Counted from the first letter of the stretch, positions 44,075 to 53,264 are shown. The stretch is 64,000 nucleotides of DNA from Alkalibacter saccharofermentans DSM 14828 (GCF_900128885.1 NZ_FQTU01000005.1:89724-153723), one strand, 5' to 3'. Program-made: numbers and translations. Notes: generated by a model not told the origin, from the letters alone.

Positions 44075-47000
44075 TCAATTAGACTTTTTAAGCTGTTCTA
44101 AAACATCTGCAAATGCTTTCTTTCTTTTGATGTTCCACTCAACCTTGGCGTCCTTGTTGACTACTGTTTTAAATACATTTTCGTGTCTTCCTTTTTCAAA
44201 TTCTACCGGCGGCTCTTCTCCTCTTAGGATATTTCCAGCCAGTACATTGATTTCGGAATCTTCTTTATCAAACTTGACGTTCTTTATTTTTCTGTTGTTG
44301 TAACCCCAAGTTACAGTGTATGTTCCATCACCGTTGGGTTTTACGCCTTCTAGTATCGGTATTACCCTGTTTCTCCAAAGTAGGAAGAACAAGAATGGCA
44401 ACAATAGAAGCAGTAACCACCACAGGTTCATTCCGGAGTCTGCTGCTGCCTGTGGAATTTCTTCTTGGTCAATTACAACTATGTCTTCCAGTTCCTCTGA
44501 AGCTTCAGGTATTACTTCATCATCCAAAACTACTTCTGCATCTATAACACCAGGAGCAGCAGGTGTAGCAGGTGCTGCAGTGGCTGGCGCGATTGTTGCC
44601 ACAGGGGCTGGAGCTGTATCTGACGTTTCTGGATCTGCTGGTGTTTCAGGCTCCGGTGCAGCCGGTACAGATGCAAGGGTATAGTCTACGCTGATTGCTG
44701 AGTTTTCTGTGATGTCAAAAGGAAGATCCCTGTCCACTTCGTATATATAACCGTCTATATCTTCTATTCCTAGATTCTCTGCAGTAACCGTATCTCCATA
44801 GTTGAATGTTACAGTTCTTACAGTAGTAGTTCCTCCTATGCTCTCAGTTATTGTGACAACTACTATCTGAGCTTCATAAACTGCTGTCAGAGTCAAGTTG
44901 CCTGTGATATTGTCAAATGTTCCGTCCCATCCGGTAAATGTATATCCATCATTTGCGACCACTCCCGGATCGCTTGCTCCTGACCCATGGGATATCACTT
45001 GTGTTGCCAGCCCTTCATTTTCAAGAGCTCCGTTTTCTCCTGGATCAAATGTTACTGTATATTCGTTTAAGCTATACTGAGCGGTAATTGTCATCTCTCC
45101 TGTGATATTGTCAAAGGATCCGTCCCATCCGGTAAATGTATATCCTTCATTTGCAACGACTCCCGGATCGCTCGCTCCTGATCCATGGGATATCAATTGT
45201 GTTGCCAGCTCTTCATTTTCAAGAGCTCCGTTTTCTCCTGGATCAAATGTTACTGTATATTCGTTTAAGCTATACTGAGCGGTAATTGTCATCTCTCCTG
45301 TGATATTGTCAAAGGATCCGTCCCATCCGGTAAATGTATATCCTTCATTTGCAACGACTCCCGGATCGCTTGCTCCTGACCCATGGGATATCACTTGTGT
45401 TGCCAGCCCTTCATTTTCAAGAGCTCCGTTTTCTCCCGGATCAAATGTTACTGTATACTCGTTCAGCGTATATCTTGCGGTAAGTGTTATATCCTCTGCG
45501 GCTACTCTATCTGTTTCAAAGTCCCACGGAGCTTCTCCGTTGTACCATCCGTCAAAAGTATAACCTGTTTTAACGGGGTCTGCCGGTTCTGAAACCAGAC
45601 TGCCAAAATCGAGTGCTTGATCAACAGGCTCCGGTGTGCCTCCATCTGCATCAAAGCTTACTGTATAGCTATTTGTTGAGTAAGCTGCTACAAAGACAGT
45701 GGCCTCAGTTATGTTAGTCAAATCATTTGGTGTAAATCCGTTGTCGCTTAAAGGTTGTATCATCTGTACCGACTGCAATTTTGTCCAACCCAGGAAAGTA
45801 TAGCCTTGGTGGGCTGTTATTCCAGGATCTTGAGCGGTACCCTCATATGGCACCATCTGACTGGCAATCCCCAAATTTATTATGGTGCCATTGTCCCCCG
45901 GCAAGAAAGTAACCGGAATCAAATCTCTATCATAATAAAGCTTAAGCACCAAGCTTCCATCAGCTGCGATTGTCCCGCTTTCCACAGTTCCGTCAATTTC
46001 GGAGTTGAAGGTAAACCCTGTGTATGCTTTGGAATCAGCTTGTGCATTTTCCCCTGTAGTCCCTGTTAGATCTTCAGTTTCATGTAAGGTGAATCCTTCT
46101 CCGTCCAAATCTGCCAAGTAATGTTCAACGGTGTAACCCGTATCTGTTCCGGAACTCCATTTTGCTGTAAGCGTAATATTTCCGGCTGGTACCGTGTCAG
46201 TTTCAAAGTCCCATGCATCTTCTCCATTGTACCATCCATCAAAGCTATATCCTGCTTTTACGGGATTCGTCGGTTCTGAAACTAGGCTTCCGAATTTTAG
46301 CATTTGATCATCAGGCTCCGGCGCGCCTCCACTAGCATCAAAATCTATTGTGTATTGATTTCTGTTGTAGTAAAGTCTTAAAACCAAGCTGCCATCTGCT
46401 GTTATCGTACCGCTTAAGACGCTCCCTGGTGCTGACCCGTCGTGGATAAATCCCGTGTAGGCCTTCGCTGTAGCATTTGCGGTTTCACCGGTCGTTCCTG
46501 TGAGATTTTCAGTTTCCCGAAGCTCAAACCCACCGTCTAAGTCTTCAATGTAGTGTTCTACCTTGTATCCAGTATCTGTTGAGCTGCTCCACTTAGCAGT
46601 TAATGTTATATTTTCTGCAGGTACCCTGTCAGTTTCAAAGTTCCATGCATCTTCTCCGTTGTACCATCCATCAAAGCTATATCCTGTTTTAGCAGGATCT
46701 GACGGTTCTGAAACCAGACTCCCAAAATCAAGTGTTTGGTCATCAGGCTCTGGTGCGCCTCCATCTACATCAAAGCTTACCGTGTATTGATTTTTATCAA
46801 ATTGGGCTGTAAATGTCTTGTCGCTTGTGATGTTCCCCAAATCAGATGGGCTCCACTCCCCGTTGAAAGCGTGTCCAACGGGTGCTATCACCTCGTTGTC
46901 ATCAGGTGTCACGGCGGTTCCTCCGTGATTTACCATCTGGGTGATGGTTTCTCTGTCATCGGTAAAGGACCCTAATCCCGGATCAAATGTAACGGTATGC

Positions 47001-47593
47001 TGCTTAATGCTGTACTGGGCTGTAACCGTCATGTCCATTTGTACATTAGAAAAATCTTTGTCCCAGCCGCTAAAGACGTATCCTTCATTGGGTATGATAC
47101 CCGGGTCGTCTGCAGCTTGTCCCTCTGCTACCTCTTGAATCTGCATATTAGTCGCTTCAATCTGACCGTGGTCTCCCGGGTCGAATGTCACCGTATATGT
47201 CGTGACATTCCCTTGTTGAAACTTGATTCTAACCGCAGTATCTTCAGTGATTATAAACTCATATGGATCTTCATAGATGAACTTGTCATTGCCTCTTGCC
47301 CAAGGAAAATTCCACTGCTTGAATACATTCCCTTCTTTTGGCGCTGACTTGATCACGATGTTATCTCCTGCGTTGAATGTTATTACGCTCCCATGAGTGT
47401 ACAACGTACCATTTACAATGATATCTCCTGCACTATTATTGAGAACGTCCAGTTTAACTGTTTCAGCTGCAGCAACTACCACACCTCCGCTGTCATTCTT
47501 TCCCGCCGTCCCGACACTTGCTGGCATCATTGTCATCATCATCATGACTACCATAAGCATGGACAGTGTTCTTGTAAATCTTGTTCTTTTCAT
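44075..47593 (-). CDS. Large repeat surface protein (InlB B-repeat / MucBP type), membrane anchored
   Basis: A 1172-residue protein with a signal peptide (TRTLSMLMVVMMMMTMMPASVG), then many ~66-75 residue beta-grasp repeats of the Listeria-Bacteroides/InlB B type (YTVTFDPG...GYTFTGWDG) and two MucBP-like units (GYTVEHYLADLDG...). A Pro/Ala/Thr-rich stalk precedes one hydrophobic helix (NLWWLLLLLLPFLFFLLW), after which ~90 mostly polar residues follow, presumably cytosolic. There is no LPXTG. Such repeats build extended adhesins. The ATG used follows AGAGGGGG. The gene is preceded by a c-di-GMP riboswitch and a consensus promoter, so expression should follow c-di-GMP. Confidence 0.88.
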   Translation of the reverse strand: MKRTRFTRTLSMLMVVMMMMTMMPASVGTAGKNDSGGVVVAAAETVKLDVLNNSAGDIIVNGTLYTHGSVITFNAGDNIVIKSAPKEGNVFKQWNFPWARGNDKFIYEDPYEFIITEDTAVRIKFQQGNVTTYTVTFDPGDHGQIEATNMQIQEVAEGQAADDPGIIPNEGYVFSGWDKDFSNVQMDMTVTAQYSIKQHTVTFDPGLGSFTDDRETITQMVNHGGTAVTPDDNEVIAPVGHAFNGEWSPSDLGNITSDKTFTAQFDKNQYTVSFDVDGGAPEPDDQTLDFGSLVSEPSDPAKTGYSFDGWYNGEDAWNFETDRVPAENITLTAKWSSSTDTGYKVEHYIEDLDGGFELRETENLTGTTGETANATAKAYTGFIHDGSAPGSVLSGTITADGSLVLRLYYNRNQYTIDFDASGGAPEPDDQMLKFGSLVSEPTNPVKAGYSFDGWYNGEDAWDFETDTVPAGNITLTAKWSSGTDTGYTVEHYLADLDGEGFTLHETEDLTGTTGENAQADSKAYTGFTFNSEIDGTVESGTIAADGSLVLKLYYDRDLIPVTFLPGDNGTIINLGIASQMVPYEGTAQDPGITAHQGYTFLGWTKLQSVQMIQPLSDNGFTPNDLTNITEATVFVAAYSTNSYTVSFDADGGTPEPVDQALDFGSLVSEPADPVKTGYTFDGWYNGEAPWDFETDRVAAEDITLTARYTLNEYTVTFDPGENGALENEGLATQVISHGSGASDPGVVANEGYTFTGWDGSFDNITGEMTITAQYSLNEYTVTFDPGENGALENEELATQLISHGSGASDPGVVANEGYTFTGWDGSFDNITGEMTITAQYSLNEYTVTFDPGENGALENEGLATQVISHGSGASDPGVVANDGYTFTGWDGTFDNITGNLTLTAVYEAQIVVVTITESIGGTTTVRTVTFNYGDTVTAENLGIEDIDGYIYEVDRDLPFDITENSAISVDYTLASVPAAPEPETPADPETSDTAPAPVATIAPATAAPATPAAPGVIDAEVVLDDEVIPEASEELEDIVVIDQEEIPQAAADSGMNLWWLLLLLLPFLFFLLWRNRVIPILEGVKPNGDGTYTVTWGYNNRKIKNVKFDKEDSEINVLAGNILRGEEPPVEFEKGRHENVFKTVVNKDAKVEWNIKRKKAFADVLEQLKKSN
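44887..45480 (-). repeat. Three tandem 198-bp repeats inside the surface protein gene
   Basis: Period 198 bp (66 codons). Each unit encodes NEYTVTFDPGENGALENE and a following ...GYTFTGWDG segment, with only a few base changes between units. The other repeats of the gene are more diverged, so this block is a recent expansion. Confidence 0.9.
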
Positions 47594-47625
47594 ATTGCAT
47601 CCCCCTCTCATTTATAAAATGAGTA

Positions 47626-47725
47626 AATAAAAAAGCTGCCAAAATAAAATATTTGGCAGCCGAACCGTCATAGCAATTTGCCTTAGACTTCACGCTTTGT
47701 GTCCTTGACTTTCGTCAAGTTTACC
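47626..47725 (-). promoter_or_regulatory. Cyclic di-GMP-I (GEMM) riboswitch with terminator, before the surface protein
   Basis: Minus strand: GGTAAACTTGACGAAAGTCA (GAAA tetraloop helix), GGACACAAAGCGTGAAGTCTAA, then CTATGACGGTTCGGCTGCC, the GEMM-I core order. The usual GACGCAAAGC reads GACACAAAGC. The 3' P1 strand GGCTGCC is also the first arm of a terminator (GGCTGCCAAA / TTTGGCAGC plus T6, 47626-47660). Ligand binding would hold P1 and block the terminator, so an ON switch is predicted. Confidence 0.87.
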
Positions 47726-47759
47726 TTTTTCAATAAATTTACTGAATTTAATTAAATTT

Positions 47760-47788
47760 ATTATATTTTAGCCCGAACCGTTTGTCAA
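47760..47788 (-). promoter_or_regulatory. Consensus promoter of the surface protein transcript
   Basis: Minus-strand TTGACA (47783-47788), 17 bp, TATAAT (47760-47765): a full sigma-70/A consensus, starting about 30 nt before the riboswitch. Confidence 0.9.
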
Positions 47789-47893
47789 CGCTAAAATTCT
47801 TAATGTATTCGTATATGTTTAGTTTATTTATACACTAATTAGCGCATTTAAAACATCTTTTTTAGCATTTTCGCTTCTAATTGATAACTTGTT

Positions 47894-48796
47894 TCAATTA
47901 ACCTTGTCCTTGCCTTCGTTTTTTGCATCCATTAGCCTTCTGTCAGCACAATCTATTACCTCTAGGTACTCCATATCAGAGCTTGGTTCCACCGTGCATA
48001 CCCCAAAGCTCGCCGTTACGAAAAAGCTTTCCCCCTCTGATACGAACTCTTTTTCTGAAAGGGTTCTTCTTATCCTTTCCGCAATTACCCCGGCCTTGTC
48101 TCCATCGCTGTCCGGCAGGCAGATTAGAAATTCCTCTCCGCCGTACCTTGCTGCCCAGTCAAAATCCTTTCGTATGGATCGGGTAATTATATCTGCAAAG
48201 GCTTTTATCACCTCGTCCCCTACAGTATGTCCGTACGTGTCGTTGACTTCCTTGAAATCGTCGATATCTGTTATCACAACCGAAAGCCTTGCACCATCTT
48301 TCTTTGCTTTTTCCAGTGCTTTAGGCATGTTCATATCTATATATCTTCTGTTGAAAAGATCGGTAAGACCATCCCTTACCACCATGTTTTGAAGGCTCTC
48401 GGCTATGTTTTTCATTTGAGTCCTGCTCTTTCCGTTGATCTGACCTTCGATAGTGATCGTGTTTGTAATATCCTTTATCATCTCAAGAACCAGCTTCTTG
48501 TTCTTGATTTGGACAGGAAGAGCGGTAACCAAATATACGCTTGATTGCGTATACTTTATCTTAACGGAGGTGTCTTCATTCTTAAAGGCTCTCATAGAAA
48601 CGCAGTCAGGACACATCTTGGAATCACCCCAAAAACCATAACAGCTTCCCTCTTCTTCGATGATCTGGTCGTTTAGGCAGTATATGATTTTTTTGTTCTC
48701 AGGATCTATCAACCTGATGTTGTCGTATAACTTGTCGAAAAAATCATACCTATCTACTAGGCTTAAAAATTCTTCCAACTTTTTATTTTCGGTCAA
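47894..48796 (-). CDS. Diguanylate cyclase with cysteine-containing N-terminal sensor
   Basis: A 300-residue cytosolic GGDEF protein. The N-terminal ~125 residues resemble a PAS domain and carry a cysteine group: CLND, CYGFWGDSKMCPDC. This spacing could hold a metal or iron-sulfur cluster or a redox switch. The GGDEF domain has the active motif ARYGGEEF and ITDIDDFKEVNDTYGHTVGDE, and no I-site RxxD is seen before it. It lies just upstream of the riboswitch-controlled surface protein gene on the same strand, but the strong promoter between them makes separate transcription likely. The start is TTG after GGAGGG. Confidence 0.9.
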   Translation of the reverse strand: MTENKKLEEFLSLVDRYDFFDKLYDNIRLIDPENKKIIYCLNDQIIEEEGSCYGFWGDSKMCPDCVSMRAFKNEDTSVKIKYTQSSVYLVTALPVQIKNKKLVLEMIKDITNTITIEGQINGKSRTQMKNIAESLQNMVVRDGLTDLFNRRYIDMNMPKALEKAKKDGARLSVVITDIDDFKEVNDTYGHTVGDEVIKAFADIITRSIRKDFDWAARYGGEEFLICLPDSDGDKAGVIAERIRRTLSEKEFVSEGESFFVTASFGVCTVEPSSDMEYLEVIDCADRRLMDAKNEGKDKVN

Positions 48797-48910
48797 TCCT
48801 TACCCTCCGTTCCTAAACACCTCTAAATCCGCCGCAGCTACGTCACACTTATTATATTTAATTTTAAGTTCACTTACAAGCTGTTTTTTAGCGTGTTTTT
48901 AGCATTAAAA

Positions 48911-48933
48911 ATCCGGCACACAATGTGCCGGAT
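48911..48933 (-). terminator. Terminator after the CapD-like gene
   Basis: Ten-bp stem ATCCGGCACA / TGTGCCGGAT with a 3-nt loop followed by TTTTT on the minus strand. Confidence 0.88.
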
Positions 48934-48937
48934 AATA

Positions 48938-50827
48938 TCAATTTCCTATTTTCATATTTTCATTTTTCTGAGCATCAGCCTTTACGTTTTCCTCTTCATA
49001 CACCTTGTAAGTCTTAACGATCCTCCCCATGATATGCTTTAAATTGGCATTTGGAGTTCTTATTCCTTCATCTAGGGTATTTATGTGCTTTAGGATTTTT
49101 TCGTAATCGGTAAAAATCGGCTTGCCCACAAAAATCTTCTCGTGTACCGTTTTGCTAACGCCCTCTTCGTCCAGCAGAAGTTCCTCGTAGAGCTTCTCCC
49201 CCGGCCTTAATCCGGTGATTTTTATTGCTATGTCCACGTCAGGCTCGAATCCCGAAAGCCTTATGAGGTCTTTTGCAAGGTCTATTATCTTGACGGGCTC
49301 TCCCATATCGAGAATAAAAATCTCACCGCCCTTTGCCATTGCCCCTGCCTGCAAGACAAGCTGAGTGGCTTCCGGTATGCTCATGAAATATCTTATTATA
49401 TCCTCGTGAGTAAGGGTCACCGGTCCTCCTTGGGCAATCTGCTTTTTAAACAGAGGAATTACGCTTCCGTTGCTGCCAAGGACATTTCCAAACCTGACCG
49501 CCGCAAATTCCGTCTTGCTTTCTTTGTCAATTGATTGGACTATCATCTCACAAAGTCTTTTAGTGGCTCCCATTATGTTTGTAGGGTTTACTGCCTTGTC
49601 GGTGGAAATGAGTACAAATTTTGAAACGCCAAACTTGTCTGCCATCTGAGCGACGTTTAAGGTTCCAAATACGTTGTTTTTGACAGCTTCTTTGGGATTG
49701 CTCTCCATCAGCGGAACGTGCTTGTGGGCCGCTGCATGGAATATTACATCCGGCCTATGGGTACCTATGATTTCTTCCATCCTGTCTCTATCTCTTACAG
49801 AAGCTATTATTACCTTTAAATTCAAGCCTTCATACTTTCTGTTAAGCTCGTTTTGCAGATCGTAGACGCTATTTTCATAAATCTCCACGAGTATCAGCTC
49901 GGAAGGCTGAAAATGCAGGATTTGACGGCACAGCTCCGATCCTATTGATCCTCCGGCACCTGTAACCATCACGGTCTTGTATTTTATGAAATTTCGAATC
50001 TCATTGGTATCAAGCTTTATCTGCTCTCTGCCCAGAAGATCCTCTATCTGTACGTCCCTGACTTGACTGATCTTGACCTTCCCTCCGATTATCTCATAAA
50101 TACCAGGAAGGATCTTAAGCTTCGCCTTGGTCTTTTTGCATTTGGCAACGATATCTTGTATCTGGGCCTTGCCTGCTGAAGGTATGGCTATTATTATTTC
50201 ATCTATTCCGTATTTCTTTGCGATTTTAGGCACTTCTTCAGTAGTGCCTGCTACCGGCGCGCCGCCGATTCTTAGACCAACCTTGGTGGAATCATCATCT
50301 ACAAAGACGACTATCTTGCTGTTTAATGCGCTATGGTTGTTGATTTCCTTAACCAGCATTGCCCCTGCATCTCCAGCGCCGATTATCATAACACGCTTTT
50401 TCATTCCCCAGCCTTTGTATTTATTAAGCTTGGCTGGAAGAGCTCTATAGCCTACCCGCACTCCACCTATAAGGAATATATCGAGTATGGCCGCTATAAC
50501 ATAGACGCTTCTCGGAAATATCACGTTGTTTATATCTCCGGCTAAATAAGCAAATGACATTACCAATAGGTTTGCAAAGAAAATGGTAAACATTATTTGA
50601 ACAAGTTCCGAAATACTGGCGTATTTCCAAAGGCTATGATACATCTTCCCTACTACAAAAACCATGAGTTTTATAAAAACAAAAAACAAAATGTTCTGTC
50701 TGAGGCTTTCAATGTAAATAGCGGGTATTGCGTTGTCAAACCTCAGTGCCAAAGCGGCGTAAAAGGAAATGCTTATTAAAAATGCGTCCATCCACACAAG
50801 TATAAGCATTTTCAGTTGTCTGGTCAT
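48938..50827 (-). CDS. Membrane-bound nucleotide-sugar 4,6-dehydratase (CapD/PglF/WbpM type)
   Basis: A 629-residue protein: four N-terminal membrane helices (~1-130), a first Rossmann domain (VMIIGAGDAGAMLVKEI), then an SDR domain with GAGGSIGSELCRQI and the active-site segment TDKAVNPTNIMGATKR. The absence of a YxxxK-type tyrosine, replaced by Met in NIMGATK, is normal for this large dehydratase class. It converts UDP-GlcNAc to a 4-keto-6-deoxy sugar for capsule, exopolysaccharide or protein glycosylation. No glycosyltransferase lies beside it. It follows a cohesin protein gene by 112 bases in the same direction. Confidence 0.92.
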   Translation of the reverse strand: MTRQLKMLILVWMDAFLISISFYAALALRFDNAIPAIYIESLRQNILFFVFIKLMVFVVGKMYHSLWKYASISELVQIMFTIFFANLLVMSFAYLAGDINNVIFPRSVYVIAAILDIFLIGGVRVGYRALPAKLNKYKGWGMKKRVMIIGAGDAGAMLVKEINNHSALNSKIVVFVDDDSTKVGLRIGGAPVAGTTEEVPKIAKKYGIDEIIIAIPSAGKAQIQDIVAKCKKTKAKLKILPGIYEIIGGKVKISQVRDVQIEDLLGREQIKLDTNEIRNFIKYKTVMVTGAGGSIGSELCRQILHFQPSELILVEIYENSVYDLQNELNRKYEGLNLKVIIASVRDRDRMEEIIGTHRPDVIFHAAAHKHVPLMESNPKEAVKNNVFGTLNVAQMADKFGVSKFVLISTDKAVNPTNIMGATKRLCEMIVQSIDKESKTEFAAVRFGNVLGSNGSVIPLFKKQIAQGGPVTLTHEDIIRYFMSIPEATQLVLQAGAMAKGGEIFILDMGEPVKIIDLAKDLIRLSGFEPDVDIAIKITGLRPGEKLYEELLLDEEGVSKTVHEKIFVGKPIFTDYEKILKHINTLDEGIRTPNANLKHIMGRIVKTYKVYEEENVKADAQKNENMKIGN

Positions 50828-50939
50828 ATATGCATCACTCCAAAAATCTTTCGAATAAGTACTGACTTCTTTGATATGAAAATATTCCCTTATAATAATA
50901 CCATCTAAAGAAAGATATGTAAATAACTTTACACACGAA

Positions 50940-52028
50940 TCAGGCTTTTCTTCTCAGCACTGCCCAACTTATGCCAAGCAGCACACAGACAGATGCCAAT
51001 ATAAAAAATGCGTTCCTTACTCTATCGTCCTCCATTAAAACTGACAAGCCTTTGACCTCATCAGTAAAAACTGCTTCATTTCCGTTGACATTCACCCTTT
51101 GCAGAGTTCTCTCCTGTAAATCATAAAGATAATAGCCTATATCACCACCAGAGGCTACTGCCTTTACAATATAAAAATCTCTTGTCCCATCGGTACTGAC
51201 CAAAACTTCAACGGAAGCATCCAACTCAACAAAGTCCATTTTTTCAAACCCTTCAACTTCGATATCTATGGGCAGGATTATATGGCTATGATCCGTTTGG
51301 AGACTGACATAAGGGTAAAAGGCGCCATCATCTTGATCGTAAAGATAAAATGCCGATTCCATTTTTTCATTCATGATATACATGATTATGATGTCTTTTG
51401 TTTTGTTTTCTGCCGCTGCCACCTTGTGTGACTTGTACTTGAAACCTGATTTTTCAAAGCCTTCCGGCAATGCCACCCCCGATATGTCTCTTAGTATATA
51501 ATAGTCCTCGTCTCCGATAGTTATTTTTACAGGGTCTTCCTCCGGGTCTACTTTTGGAGCTTCCTCTATGGTTTCTTCCACCGGGTTCTTAACCGATATA
51601 TTTATGCCTGCAGATGGGTTTCCCAGAGATATCCCCGTCTCCCCACCGATTATTTCGCTTTGATCCACTGAAAACCTTCCGGTTCCAGTAGCCTTTGCCA
51701 CAAATGAAAGCTCGTAGACAACAGTCTTTGCTCCTCCTGTGTTAAAGTCGGATATTCCCCCCTTGCCATCGGATATCATAATGGCATTTCCGCCACCTGT
51801 GTCGTACTCCATTATCCGGGCATCATAAGATAATCCAGCGATTACCGTGCCGATTGATTCACCTGAGGATTCGACTGAAATAATCACGCTGAAAACATCC
51901 CCTTTTTCGATTTGCCGGGGATGTGTGGTGATTTTTATGCTTGCCTCCTGAGCTGAAACGGAACCTGAGATTATTAAAAGAACCAAAGAAACAACAAGTA
52001 CGTTCTTAAAGATTTTTATTGGATTCAT
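50940..52028 (-). CDS. Membrane-anchored cohesin-domain protein
   Basis: A 362-residue protein with a signal peptide (ending ISGSVSAQ), a cohesin-like beta-sandwich (residues ~29-150: KITTHPRQIEKGDVFSVIIS..., AGLSYDARIMEYDTGGG, VVYELSFVAKATGTGRFSV), an acidic Pro/Glu linker, a second domain with the hallmark ALPEGFEKSGFKYKSH and FYLYDQDDGAFYPYVSL, and one C-terminal helix with a basic end (VLRRKA). The same layout is found in the protein ending at 53.6 kb, so the two are paralogues. Cohesins bind dockerins, and a dockerin protein is encoded 4 kb away. Confidence 0.82.
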   Translation of the reverse strand: MNPIKIFKNVLVVSLVLLIISGSVSAQEASIKITTHPRQIEKGDVFSVIISVESSGESIGTVIAGLSYDARIMEYDTGGGNAIMISDGKGGISDFNTGGAKTVVYELSFVAKATGTGRFSVDQSEIIGGETGISLGNPSAGINISVKNPVEETIEEAPKVDPEEDPVKITIGDEDYYILRDISGVALPEGFEKSGFKYKSHKVAAAENKTKDIIIMYIMNEKMESAFYLYDQDDGAFYPYVSLQTDHSHIILPIDIEVEGFEKMDFVELDASVEVLVSTDGTRDFYIVKAVASGGDIGYYLYDLQERTLQRVNVNGNEAVFTDEVKGLSVLMEDDRVRNAFFILASVCVLLGISWAVLRRKA

Positions 52029-52178
52029 TCACATGTGCCTTCTGTTATTATTTACATCTAATTAATGATATAAAACATACGGTGGAATGTCAAACAAATA
52101 GCTGATATAATTTAGGGGAGGGAGTATTAAAAACTATTACAACCTATATCTCAGCAAAAACCGCAAGGGGATGATTTC

Positions 52179-53183
52179 ATGGAAAGCCATCGTAAATTTT
52201 TAGTAATAATCATTACTTTTTCTATAATCATTGTAGTAGCCGTTATCGGTTATATGCAGCTTTTAAACGTTGGATTCATAGACGCCTTATACATGACTGC
52301 AATAACCATATCGACGGTAGGATATGGAGAGGTTGGTGAAATGGTAGCTCCAGCCAAAATTTTTACTATTTTTATTATATTTTCTGGTTTAGGCGTTGCT
52401 GGTTACGGATTTACCAGTCTTGTAGCATTATTTTTCGAAGGCGAACTTAAAGATGCTTGGAGGAGGAGAAAAATGGAGAATAAAATAGCTGAGCTCAAAA
52501 ACCACTACATTATATGCGGTGCCGGAGAAATAGGCCACACGGTCATAAAACAGTTTCGCGAAAACGATCTGCCTTTTGTGGTTATCGAAAAAAATCATCG
52601 CCGTGCTAGTGAACTCAGACACGAAGGAGTTCTGACTATAGTCGGAGATGCAACCAGCGAAGACGTTTTGGAATCAGCGCACATAAAGAAATCCAAAGGA
52701 GTAATCTCTACTCTATCAAACGATGCGGACAACGTTTTCACAGTTCTTACAGCCAGGCAAATGAATGATGATGTTTATATAGTCTCAAAAGCAATCGATA
52801 GAAACGCACATAATAAGCTTAAAAAAGCAGGCGCAAACAATACCATTTCCCCAAATGAAATTGGCGGAAGAAGAATGGCAGCTCTTGTAATCAGACCTTC
52901 GGTAATGTCTTTTTTAGATGTCATAACCCAAGCCGGAGATGTAACCTTGGATTTAGAGGAAGTCAAGATATGTACAAATTCAGATTTTGTTGGAAAATCT
53001 CTAATGGAGGCAAAAATCCCTGAACAAACCGGCCTCATTGTCCTTGCCATAAAAAGGAAAGGCGATACAAAATTAAAATTCAACCCTAGCTCCAATGAAA
53101 TTTTACAAGATGGCGATACCATGGTAGTACTCGGCCAGGAAGACCAGGTAGTTCAACTCAGAGGCATGGCATGTGAAATATAA
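52179..53183 (+). CDS. Two-helix potassium channel with RCK (TrkA) domains
   Basis: A 334-residue channel: first membrane helix (residues ~7-28), pore loop with selectivity filter ISTVGYGE, second helix (~60-85), then TrkA_N (IICGAGEIGHTVIKQF, nucleotide site) and TrkA_C domains. This is the MthK/YugO-like plan, a K+ channel gated by cytosolic ligands such as Ca2+ or nucleotides. The filter TVGYGE is intact. It is transcribed alone, in the opposite direction to the cohesin genes on each side. AAGGGG precedes the ATG. Confidence 0.93.
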   Translation: MESHRKFLVIIITFSIIIVVAVIGYMQLLNVGFIDALYMTAITISTVGYGEVGEMVAPAKIFTIFIIFSGLGVAGYGFTSLVALFFEGELKDAWRRRKMENKIAELKNHYIICGAGEIGHTVIKQFRENDLPFVVIEKNHRRASELRHEGVLTIVGDATSEDVLESAHIKKSKGVISTLSNDADNVFTVLTARQMNDDVYIVSKAIDRNAHNKLKKAGANNTISPNEIGGRRMAALVIRPSVMSFLDVITQAGDVTLDLEEVKICTNSDFVGKSLMEAKIPEQTGLIVLAIKRKGDTKLKFNPSSNEILQDGDTMVVLGQEDQVVQLRGMACEI

Positions 53184-53213
53184 TCCGGCACATACTATTG
53201 CTAAACTTTGTTA

Positions 53214-53235
53214 GGTCCGGTTTCCATGCCGGACC
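53214..53235. repeat. 22-bp palindromic repeat, copy 1
   Basis: GGTCCGGTTTCCATGCCGGACC, a hairpin with an 8-nt loop. An identical copy lies at 62174-62195. It follows the K+ channel stop by 30 bases and could also end that transcript, though no T-run follows. Confidence 0.8.
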
Positions 53236-53264
53236 CTGTGCTATGCAACTAATATATCGCCCTT

